Positions 8,670-18,397 of a stretch of 64,000 nt of DNA are shown here, in pieces. Below the pieces are notes generated by a model. The model worked only from the letters and a program-made list of their open reading frames with translations, ran no database searches and was not told the origin of the DNA. Origin of the DNA: Wolfiporia cocos (lineage: Eukaryota > Basidiomycota > Agaricomycetes > Polyporales > Phaeolaceae); assembly GCA_029448655.1 (NCBI GenBank), contig JACCLO010000016.1:806001-870000 (forward strand), in the 5' to 3' direction. How positions within the stretch are numbered: the stretch's first letter is position 1; each line of letters opens with the position of its first letter. The translations under genes were made by a program, and so were the position numbers.

Positions 8670-8701
8670 AGCTTGGATTTCATCGAGGGCGATGAAGGCT
8701 T

Positions 8702-8714
8702 GAGGGGGGGGTGA
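8702..8714 (+). other. Polypurine tract for plus-strand priming
   Basis: GA followed by eight G and then TGA ends exactly at the 3' LTR. Such a purine run before the 3' LTR is the normal plus-strand primer of LTR elements. Confidence 0.85.
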
Positions 8715-9256
8715 TGTTACAGTTCTACCAGGTACACTCGAATATTCCGTTTGACGCCTCACCGTGTATGAGGACTTAGCGTTCAACTGCTGTACCCAGC
8801 GCTCTATTTCTAGGGGGCCTCCGCTCAACCGTAGGCCCTGTTTCATGTATAACAACCCTATGCCCACTCTCTGTGTCCGCATCTCGTTCTAGCTGATATT
8901 CTGTGTCCAACCACAGTAGTTCCGCGTTTCATCTCTTGTTGCGCTCAACCGCAACACTTCTCCTTTATTACTTATATCGTTAGCCCGACGGACTTAATAG
9001 TAGTAGTACCAAAGACACTATGACCCCGATTCACGGATCGCAGTATATAACCTGATGTAAATATCGGTCGAGTTCCTCAGCTCGACCTTGTTGAATTCAA
9101 GGATCTTATACTCGTTCTCAAAGGCTTGAGCAATTAAGCCTGCAGCTTGTATATCGACGCTCTGACTCAGAGGAGTCCGACGAGTAGTGCGCTACTCGAT
9201 ACGCTAAGTAACTCGACTTGGTTATTTTGCGTTGAACGGATATTCGATCCGTAACA
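8715..9256 (+). repeat. 3' LTR of the Ty3/gypsy element
   Basis: It is identical to the 5' LTR except for T at 8788 instead of C. A G-rich polypurine tract lies directly before it. It ends GTAACA at 9256, after which unrelated sequence starts. Confidence 0.97.
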
Positions 9257-10384
9257 ATACCCCTTACGCACCCTGACCTACAAGTACAAGCAGGCAGGGA
9301 TAATAACCCGAGGCTCTGCACGACTGAGAACCCTACCAGTCACAGAGCGCTATACCCCGATCGTGGCAGACCACGCCCGATCACGGACTTAGAACCCCGC
9401 CATTACCGGCACAACTACGATCGACGAGAACCACTGATCGAACCCGACCAATTGGCTATCCATTAGATCCGACCCTTATACGCTACGTCGCCATGGACAT
9501 CCTCGCCAGTCCCAGCGCTCCGATGCCATTACCGGCCCGTAGCTCATAGCCAGTTAGATACCAGTACGAAGAGGCCTCTGAGCCGCCGTACACAAACATG
9601 TACAAATAGGTTAGGAGTATATATGCCAGACAGTCTTGAGCGTAAACCTCAGACTTGTCTTGGCCTTTGACGGCTAGTGTTCGCGGGACCAGGAAGGCGC
9701 CTTTGAGCGAGCCCCCTTCCCCCGCTGAGTGCTGGTTTGTTGCTTGTGTCACAGTTCTAGTTGGACAGTGCGTTTTCTTGCTTGAATACCATTGAGATAT
9801 ATCCCATCCCCTCGTGTTCGGACAATTTATTGAAGGCCGACAGTGTTGTATCGTATCCCGTTGATTCTCATGTCTTGCAGTATTAATTCAAAGAATGAAA
9901 ACCGAGAACCTAAGCACCTCGGGAAAAATGGAGATGCGCTCAAATCATGAGGCGATGGCTGGGGCGCTCAGTGGCACCTAACCTAAGTGCATCCATTCGA
10001 TCAGCAGTCAATATTCAATGACTGTATTCGGAACAAGGGCTTTGATTGTCCGACCTACAGTCTCCTTCCTGAGAATACAAAATCCCTTCCTCCGCAGCAC
10101 ATCTGTCGATTGTGGGTTGATCCGTGGGATCTTAATAGGTGCTTGAAAGTTCTGGCCCGATATATATAGTGATTGGCAATTGCAGGCGTGATCAGATAAA
10201 GCGCTGGCGATTGAGAGCAGCCGCACAATATGTGCCTTGATAATGCTGCTTTTCCATGGACACTCAACCGTCACAACGGAGTTTGATCACTGTATTCTAT
10301 GGATCAGTGCCTAGGCTGACATAGATCGGAACAAGTATTAAGGTCCCCTAGACATGGAAAAGTACAGCATTGCCTAGGATATTG
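9257..10384. other. Non-coding stretch right of the retrotransposon
   Basis: No supported gene. CCATTACCGGC-type words here (about 9400 and 9525) recur inverted at about 355 in the left-edge LTR, hinting at old related repeats. At 9747, TGTCACAGTTCTA resembles the LTR start of the nearby elements. Short ORFs on both strands have no recognisable content. Confidence 0.4.
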
Positions 10385-11941
10385 TCACAGATTGGCCTTC
10401 TGCCGGGAGACCAATCCGTCAACCCAGTCCTTAACCCTGATATCTGCCGCCCCCTCGCTCATCAAATCCTCCCACAGTCCTGCGGGATTCTCGAAGACAT
10501 GGCTCGTCAGCTCGACAAACTTGTCCTTCGTGTGGTCAATAGTCTCCGCTCTCGCGGGATGCCCAATCGGCCGCTCCACGAGCACCTCGTCGATCACCGT
10601 ACCATCCTCCATCGTGACCCCAATCGCCGTCGCCCCCTTGCGCGCGCGCTGGTCATGGTAGTCCCGCGTCATCTGCGGATCCTCCTCCATCGTCATCTTC
10701 GCCCGGAGCGCGTCGACGCGCGGGTCGCGCGCCCACGTCGACTCGTCCGCGTAGTCCTCCACGCGCGGCCAGTCGCCCTTGAGCAGCGTGACCGCGACCA
10801 TGTATCGCATGCAGTGGTCGCGGTCCGCCGCGTTGTGCAGCGGGCCCGTCTTGTCGATGATCGTCATAGCCGCCGCTTGCGTGCGGATGCGGATGGACCG
10901 GACGGCGTCGAGCCGGCCGTGCAGCTGCTTTGAGAGCGTGAGCGCGGCCTCGACGCCGGAGATTCCGTGTCCTTCGGCAGCGACGAGCTTGATGAAGTAG
11001 TTCTCGACAACGGCGGTGCCGAATGGCCTGGGGAGGACGAACTCGTTACCGCCGAAGCACGCGTCGTAGAAGCCCCAGCGGGGAGCGGTGAGGACGGTAG
11101 GGTATCCCGGCTGGCCTGATTTCGTCATGAGGACGAGGTGGAGCGCTCGCATGCAAGCGTCACCAGCTGCCCAACCTTTGCGAGGGCTGAAATTAAATAC
11201 AGTTGAGCGCCCGGATCAGATGTATGAGAGTAAATCCACCTTGTGTTCGGTGATTGTCTGTAGACTCGCAGCGGTTGTCCATCTGCAAACGCTTGACTAA
11301 CGGCATCGTTTGTCTGCTCCCTGGATAGCCCCACAAGCTTGGAAAGCACCGCCGTAGAGGCGATCTTGACTAGCACAACGTGGTCAATGCCGACTTTGTT
11401 GAAGGCATTTTTGATCTATAGATAAACCGAGTCAGTACTTCTACATCCGGCGTTCCGATTACTCCGAGCCCCATACCTGGAAAAGGCCTTGTATTTCATA
11501 TGCCTTGATGATAGCCTCAAAAACATTCCGCATCGTAATCGACTCGTTCCCCTCCCGGCTGAGCCAATCCGCCACCGGCAAGATCGCGCCGATATTGTCA
11601 GACGGGTGGCCCCACTCCGCGCCGGGGAACGCATCGCTATGGTCCAGATACCTGATCAGGGAGCCAAAGTCGAAGACCGCCTTGAGCGGATCGAGCACGT
11701 AGTGCGTGCCGGGCAGCGGGAACCCGTTCGGGACGACCGTGCCCTTCGCCACGGGCCCGAGGAACGGTGCGCACACGGGGATGCTCTCGATCGCGCACCC
11801 GAGCGAGTCGAGGAGCGCGACGCGCGCGCGGCGCCACGCCTGCGGCGAGGTGACCTCGTAGTTGAAGACGTAGTCCGTGATCGACTGCACGACCGCGTCG
11901 AATGGCGGGCGCGTGTTGTCGGTGGTGGCTGAGGTGGACAT
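10385..11941 (-). CDS. prpD: 2-methylcitrate dehydratase, MmgE/PrpD family (about 480 aa)
   Basis: Dehydrates 2-methylcitrate in the methylcitrate cycle that removes propionyl-CoA; in fungi this runs in mitochondria. Three exons join in frame: 11941-11477, 11415-11240 and 11186-10385, with introns of 61 and 53 nt, giving 1,443 nt and 480 aa, a normal length for the family. Recognisable stretches are the N-terminal LDSLGCAIES, GAEWGHPSDN, and RKGWAAGDACMRA across the second junction. No clear mitochondrial presequence is seen at the chosen ATG, so an upstream extension or cytosolic form is possible. Some MmgE/PrpD proteins act on related substrates such as cis-aconitate, so the exact substrate is inferred from the family. 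Confidence 0.88.
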
Positions 11942-13243
11942 GTGTGGAAGTGTTGGAGATGCGCGAGGTGAGAACGAATGTCTGTTGCCTGCTGATCTGG
12001 TCCCGCCATGACGGGATATTTATGCGGGTCCTGTGCGACTTCCATTCATTCATACACTCGCCAAGCGATGCTGGGGCTCTCCTGTGCGGAGCTGAGCTGT
12101 CAGCCCCGGAACCGTCGCGGGGACGTTGTGGCGCAATGCCGCTTGCGTGTTCATTCTCTGCAGCGCCTAAAACGGGGCGATGGTGCCGACCGAAAACTCA
12201 ACCTATCCGCCCATCCTCGTGCCGCTTGAATGTCCCAAGGTTATGATCCTTCCTGTCGACCACAATTCAATGATAAAGTGTGTTTGTTCGGTTTCGCGAA
12301 TTGTGTCCGGGTCCGATAGTATTAGAGAGCATGTCATGCATGTGCCTGAACCGTGGTCGGATCCGTGGAACATTTCAGGCATGAAATTGCTCGGAGCCGC
12401 AGTGTTTAGAGTATCTGTCATATCTTGGTAGTAAAGACCGCCCGGCGCCGGCCGACAGAGCTTACCAGCTATGTACTCACCGTCCATTCTATGAAATGGT
12501 CACCAAGCACAGCCACAAGGATATGACAGCGCTAGCGTGCTCATTGACTCTGTTTCCAACTGAAGCTCTGTCAGACATGTGATTATTGCCACTTGGGATG
12601 CGGAAAACATAGAGCGGACACCGCAGGCATGCGCCAACTGACAGACGATTCCAAGTACAGAGCGCCGGAAAGCACAATGAACGTCAAACACATTATTGTG
12701 CTCACGAACAACATCGCACAGGGTCACATCTTCCAATCTCTCAGAATGCAACACAGTGGGGACCCCACCATGCCCGCACTATTACCTGAAATTGCTGGAA
12801 TCACATGTTTCGAGATCGCCGATGCCATCACCGAAGCGCCTTGAAGTCAAATTCCCGGAAGCTGTTAGGTTGGCATCCACCTCGCAGCGCAGAGTTATTT
12901 CAGCGTGTCCGCTTCGCAGCGGAACGCAGACGGATCAAGGCAGGCTGCACGCGTATTGCCCCAGTGGAAGCGTACGCGAGCGTCATCAGCAGTGATCGTG
13001 ACCGACGGAGGGGCAGGATTGGAACGGCATTCATTCTCCATCGATCGCGAATCTGCATACTATGGTGGTGAGAATATGATAAATAGCTCGAATTCATTCC
13101 GTGGCTGCTGCTCCTCCGCAATGTGAACTGTCCGGTTATCTGCCGCTCTCTACGCGCCCGCTCTCCGGACGGCTCGTGATGGGGTCGTCCACGTCGAACG
13201 TGGGGTGCGCGCGTCGGCGGCCGGACGGGATGCAACATGGCAA
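11942..13243. other. Intergenic region between prpD and cofilin
   Basis: About 1.3 kb without a supported gene. The first 100-200 bp must hold the prpD promoter. Small ORFs at 12203-12487 (-) and 12593-12844 (+) have no recognisable motif and no splice context that joins them to neighbours. Nothing else is seen. Confidence 0.4.
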
Positions 13244-13903
13244 TTAAGCTCCCCGGGAGACCTTGTCCAGCACTGCATGGCACGGAAGCGCGATAGGGGG
13301 GAAGCGCGATAGGAGAGACGCGCAGCGGAGACACGTAGCGGATCAGTAACAGCCGCTGCGCGGACAGCGCGTGACGTACCGCTCTCGTACGCGACCTCGC
13401 TGTAGTCAGTGCCCTGGATCTCTGCGGCGATGCCGACGAGGGAGCGTCGGAGGGCGTCCTTGGACGAAGCGAACAGCATCTTCTGCTTGATCTTCGAGTC
13501 ATCGGGTGACCTGCACAGCACGTCGTCATCAGCCCGCGCCCTCTGCGTCTGCGGCAAGCGCGCGGCGCAGGGACGCACCAGGAGAAGAAGGTGATCTTGT
13601 TCCGCTTGCCAGCGCCCTCCTTCTCGAACTCAAAGTCGTACACCGCCCAGCGCGGCTCCGCCTCGGGCAGGTCGGCGAGGAACTCGTCGTAGTTCGTGCT
13701 TTCGCTCTCCTTCTCGACGACGATCTCCGTGTTGTCCGAGTTGAGGGTGAAGATGATGTACTTGATCTTCTTGCCCAGCTTCAGGGACTGGTACGCGTTG
13801 ATGCAGTTCTGGCTCACGCCGACGCCGGACTGGGACTAGCGGCGCGCCGCGTTGCGTGCCATGTCAGCGGCGGGGGAGTGCTGTGCTGGCAGCGACGTAC
13901 CAT
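13244..13903 (-). CDS. COF1: Cofilin/ADF, actin-depolymerising factor (137 aa)
   Basis: Small actin-binding protein that severs and depolymerises filaments. Four exons: 13903-13901 (the ATG alone), 13829-13579, 13510-13380 and 13272-13244, with introns of 71, 68 and 107 nt; total 414 nt and 137 aa, the usual fungal length. The product begins MSGVGVSQNC and contains the ADF core (LKLGKKIKYIIF, FFSWSPDDSKIK, ASSKDALRRSL, QGTDYSEV) and the C-terminal VLDKVSRGA. The single-codon first exon is supported by ATG|GTACGT and by the next exon continuing with the conserved Ser-Gly. Some neighbouring ORFs on this strand are read-through of the introns. Confidence 0.93.
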
Positions 13904-14300
13904 TGTGTGGGTCGTATGCTAGCTGGCGTGAACGGGCTGAGGTGGGCGGGAATAAGAGCAGTCGTAAGGTGTATGTTGCAAGCAGGGCGAGTATATGTAT
14001 CGCGATATGGCGATGAGCCGGCGATTGCCACCTAGATTGCCCATTGCGGGCAGGTGGCTGTTGCAGCCCCGACTCACTCGTCCGCAGAGCGCAGCGTGTC
14101 CACAGCATGCTGCGCCTTTTCTTTCTTGCTGCGAGACGCGTACGAGCGTTGGATCACACACCATCTGCTCGCGAGCACCGATCCGAACCCGAACGTGCAT
14201 CAGCCATGATGCGGACACAAGGCGCCTCCGAGCGAAGCGAGTACAGCAAATTGTCCGTGTGCACCGTCGTACATGATCTACACAACGTCGACACACCGCC
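13904..14300. other. Spacer upstream of cofilin
   Basis: About 400 bp between the cofilin start and the end of the next minus-strand gene. It presumably carries the cofilin promoter. No ORF with recognisable content and no clear TATA box are seen. Confidence 0.35.
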
Positions 14301-15422
14301 TCACTGCGATCCCTCCTTGCCCTTGGCCTCCTTCGGCGCCTGGCCGCTCTGCGCACACGCCCGCAATCACGCCCGCAGCAGAGCCGTGCGAGGACCATTA
14401 GCACGCCGCGCCACCGCCAAGTCACGCAGCACTCACCTTTGCGACCTTTCTCGCGTCGTTGATGTTCGTCGGGCCAGAGCCCTCGCCGCTCTGCAGCGTG
14501 CCAGGGTGTGCCTTTCCCGGCTTCTCCTTCTGGTCCGGCTGGCTCTCCGCCGCAGCTGACACCCCCGGCGCGCCCGAGCTGTATTTTGCCTCCTGCTCCT
14601 CATGCGCCTGCGCGTCAGGCGGCAGGTCCTCGTTCTGCTCGATGCGGATATGCGAGTGGATCAGGTAAAGGGGCGACGATGAGCGGGCGAACTAGAGGCG
14701 AAGGAAGGGAAGGCTTACCGCGGCTTGCTGGATCGACTCCTTGATCTCTTCGCCCGAGACGGTCTCTCCCTCAGAGTCGGTCATCGACTGCTGCTCGGAG
14801 CCCTGCAGCACGGCACACGATGTGAGAATCGCGTCGATCAGGTCGAACGCCAACGCACCTCCTCAGCAGCCTGCGCGTCCTTGGGCGCATCGGCATCCTG
14901 AATGTATCATTTCGTGAGCATACATGACGGCCGAGAGCGGGCATAGAGAGAGCGGGCACGCACGAATGCCTTTTTCGCGGACGCGTCAACCTCCTCCGCG
15001 GGAGCTTCGGTGCCCTCGTCGTCCTTAGTAGGCAGCTTGTCGTCGTGCTTTGCGTGCGCGTCGTGCGCCGCGCCGTGCGACGCGCCATGCGAGCTCTTGG
15101 CCGAGGGCGACAGCAGGTAGAACGCCTAATATCCACACCGTCAGCCTGAGCGTTCGCATACTCAGGCGCAAAGACACGCACCGCCGGAGCGAACACCAGC
15201 AGAGAGCCAACCTACACATGTCAGATCAATAAGACGTTCCGTTCGATGAACGAAGCCACGCACGAGCCACGGTCTGTCGCTACCGGTGGCATACGGGTTG
15301 GACCCGCTCGCACTCGCGTGCTCTGCGGTGCTCGCCATGGACCGTCTACTCGCGACGCGTCCGCCGACGCGTGAGGAGCGTGCGGCCTGGGCGAAAAGGC
15401 GCTGTCCAAGGCGGGAGGCCAT
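14301..15422 (-). CDS. Hypothetical mitochondrial single-pass membrane protein
   Basis: Not recognised as a named family. The product starts MASRLGQRLFAQAARSS, an Arg/Ala/Ser-rich, acid-poor stretch typical of a mitochondrial presequence. After two introns comes a short hydrophobic segment (VGSLLVFAPAAFYLL), then a long acidic, His/Ala/Glu-rich soluble part ending KEAKGKEGSQ. At least five introns are indicated by GT-AG sites and phase, for example donor 14436 with acceptor 14349. Some middle exon borders (14440-14940) are uncertain. Topology suggests an inner-membrane anchor with a charged tail. The coding strand and the two ends are more certain than the exact exons. Confidence 0.6.
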
Positions 15423-15610
15423 TGTTATTTTCGAGTCCGACTAGTGAACAGATGTGGGGGAAGATGTGGGGGAAGAGATGGATATGACGAGGAACTGTTC
15501 TGAACGCGCACGGCTCGGGAGGGACCGGTCGTCCGTATGACCTCATTCATTTTTGCCATGATAGCCGGGAATATGTAATCTATATTTAACTATAGGGACT
15601 CAGTTGACAA

Positions 15611-15717
15611 GCCCGCCTAGCTCAATCGGATAGAGCGTCAGACTTTTACGGTTTGGGTGGGTTTCAAACACCAGTCGTGCAATCTGAAGGCTGCGGGTTC
15701 GACCCCCGCGGTGGGCT
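15611..15717 (+). tRNA. tRNA-Lys (UUU) with intron of about 33 nt
   Basis: A 7-bp acceptor stem (15611-15617 with 15710-15716, one G-U pair), D-arm, T-arm with GGTTCGACCCC and anticodon stem TCAGA/TCTGA fold as a tRNA. The loop reads C-T-TTT-A, giving anticodon UUU at 15645-15647. The intron (about 15649-15681) lies one base 3' of the anticodon, the canonical eukaryotic place. The base after the acceptor stem is T, whereas Lys tRNAs usually have G. Confidence 0.9.
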
Positions 15718-18397
15718 AATGTTTTTGCGATGATGTCAATGTCCTTTTTTATGGCTTCAATGTGCAGAGCATCACAGCCAGGAAGCGTTTTATTACTCGT
15801 GCTTTATCACTGCTGAACCATTGAAGAGTTGACTTGTCCTCCGGATCAGCCGCCACACACCCGCCTCAGTTGAAAACATATATTCACAATAGCATTCATG
15901 ACTTTTACGGAGCATAACCAGAGTGCAATCACACATTCGCACGTACATACTCTGCACACAGCAACGTGCGATCTCGACCAGACTGAGCCACTGGCTGGCG
16001 AGACAGGACTTTCGCAATGCCACCCAGGCACCAGATGTGAAGTTGGGCCTATAGCTAGCATGATGCTTAACCGAGAGCTTCAATGATCAGAGACAGCCTT
16101 CTCGCTTTGAGCTTACGGTAACTGGGGACTTGTCATTAACTATGTAATAGGTCCCAGGCCGTGCACTATAGAATGAACACCGAGTGCGCTTGCCTAAGCA
16201 GCCACATATTGCATGACAGAGAACACTGTTAGTACCTTAGTAGTGTCAGTACGCTCGGTGCAATAGTCGTCACTAGATCACCGCTTCGGGAAGCTGATGT
16301 GACTGCGAGTATGTCGTAAGAAAACGCAACAGCTTTATTGTGGTCGTGGGCATGCTTTCCGCAGCAGCGTGTTATCCCCCCCTGCCCCTGGGAATACGTC
16401 TGAAATATTGTGTTACAGTTCTAGACGTGTATCCACCCGTGCGGTGGGTGGTTGCAGTGCGACCGACATTGTGTGGGTGCGAGACCACATTGGGCATGTG
16501 TTGCATTCACTGTTGCTATGATTCCGATCTGGAGCAAGTTTATATCATGACAAACCTCTCAATCATTGTCATAGTTATGGCACATAGCTTCCCAAGCACT
16601 CTATGGCCCCTGCGGAGCAACAAGCCATCCGCCACGTTACAAGGCAACGGCATAGAAGCTGGATTTCTAACCTTCTTCTCCAGCATTATGTTGACAAATA
16701 CGAGGAAGGGACCTCAGCTCCCAAGTTTTCAACATTGCAAAGCTGTATAGTGCTGATACCATTGGTCAGCTCAAATTCGATAACCGTCCTTCACATATCT
16801 TCTTTACTGAGTGATAATCGAGCATAATGGAGGTTTATCGCCGATGGGTGAACGTTGAGTGCTAGCAGGTCGCCGCCAACGCAAGCGCGAGAGATCAAAG
16901 AGGGGGATCGCGGCGGGGAAACAGCGAACACATATAACGGGGGTCACACACGATCGCTCGTGTACTTCGTGTGAATAGAGTTATAAAGCGACTATCCAGC
17001 TTGCGCGTGATCTTTCTGTGCGAATAGTCGGCTGCTTGCCAGTCGCGTTGCTTAGACTGAGGGGGCAAGCTAGAAATCGAGAATCGCGCCCCCGGGAGAG
17101 GGAGGGAATGGATTATGACGCGTCGCGAGCCAGTGTAATTATGTTCTGCGAATTGAAGAGGCGACTGAAACATGAAAGAACCTAAGGTTGTGAGCGATCA
17201 TATAACCCGATCGAGTAAAGAAGTTACCATTATAGTCCAGTGGCTGCATTCCCACGTGAAGTGAGAACGATACACACTGGAAGCCGCGTCATCGGCGCTG
17301 ACCCGCTCGCCGCTATGCCATCGGATATGACGTTGTCCGGTATAAGGGCAATGATTGAAATGCCGTCGACGGATTCCGGATCGCCTTATTTACGTGTGCA
17401 TCTCGCTGCCTTTGAGCGCGTGGGTATCATGGCCTCCGTGTCGGTGACCATCGAAGGCAATCAAAGTGAAACTAAGCTACGCGCTGTGCTGTCGGTGTCG
17501 AGGCATGATAGAGAAGCGAAAAGAAGGTAGAAACCCAAAGCGAAACGCGGACCATGGTTGCGGTGGAGGACGAGTAACGATGCAAATATCAGAGAGGTAT
17601 TCGGAGTGTGATATAATGAGCGGTGCGATATCAAATCTATATTGAAATTGCTATACGGCCGCTAACCCCGCGCCGATAAGACTCGACGCGCTGCACTACC
17701 ATTCCACAGCGACCGAATTCGACGTTGCCGCCGCTATTCTTGTCGCTGCCACGCCGCACAGGCGCTTGTTCCATTCAAAGCGCCGGCGCGACGGCAGACA
17801 TATGGATTCGGATTGCGCAAGCTCTACGCGAGCCGCGAGCCGCCTCGCCAGAGCGGATCACGGTTTTTAATTGATGCCGATCGGGCGATCGTTGCCTCGT
17901 GGCGGAGCAGGCCACTCGCTCTCGACACACTGCGTCTGTGCGCAATCCACAGCGACGTTGTTCAGGACAGACACCAGGCGTGCCTGGTCGCTCGACATCA
18001 AGAGAACAACGACTTGCGTAATGCGTCAACGCCGCACGTAATCGAAGGGTGCGCAGAGCGCCGATGGTGGGATGGCGGCGCCCGGCTCGTCCACCTCCAG
18101 CAGCACCGCAGTGCGCTGTGCAGCGGCGCAGACCAGGGCGAACGGGCGACAGACGATTCCGAACACGGTGCGCGTGACTCGCGCGTTGGGAACGCGACGC
18201 GGTTGTGGCTGAGGCCTCTGACGCCACGAGGCGTTCTCACGGCGATGTTCGCAATTCAACCCGGCAGACAAGCGAGCGAGCTTGATGCGCACCTCTCCCC
18301 GGTTTCATCGCCCCTAGCCGCAGCCACGCCCTCGCCTCCGCCCGTCCCGCGCTGCCCCGTCTCTCTCCCGCCCACCACCACCACCACCGCCGCTGCG
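15718..18397. other. Long gene-free stretch
   Basis: About 2.7 kb without a supported gene. ORFs such as 16340-16750 (+) lack recognisable motifs. TGTTACAGTTCTA at 16411 equals the first 13 bases of the retrotransposon LTR, but similarity does not continue. The right part (about 17640-18390) is GC-rich and holds the promoter of the kinase gene. A plus-strand ORF from 17813 runs in frame into the kinase's first exon but looks like 5' leader sequence. Confidence 0.4.

Larger units (their letters stand above)
1251..9256 (+). mobile_element. Ty3/gypsy chromovirus, Tf1-like self-priming, with dUTPase and a third ORF
   Basis: This is an 8,006-bp LTR retrotransposon with two 542-bp LTRs that differ only at 1324 (C) and 8788 (T), indicating recent insertion. 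Order: LTR, self-complementary PBS, Gag with a zinc knuckle, Pol (protease, dUTPase, RT, RNase H, integrase with GPY/F motif, chromodomain), an overlapping zinc-knuckle ORF3, polypurine tract, LTR. The gene order and chromodomain place it among the chromoviruses. All ORFs are open, so the copy may be competent. The 5-bp flanks differ (1246-1250 CGAAG, 9257-9261 ATACC), so no target-site duplication is visible. Gag to Pol and Pol to ORF3 are each a -1 change of frame. Confidence 0.95.

Noticed and set aside
12900..13817. 305-codon minus-strand ORF around cofilin
   Set aside because: It is cofilin exon 2 followed by read-through of its introns. The spliced model gives the conserved 137-aa protein.
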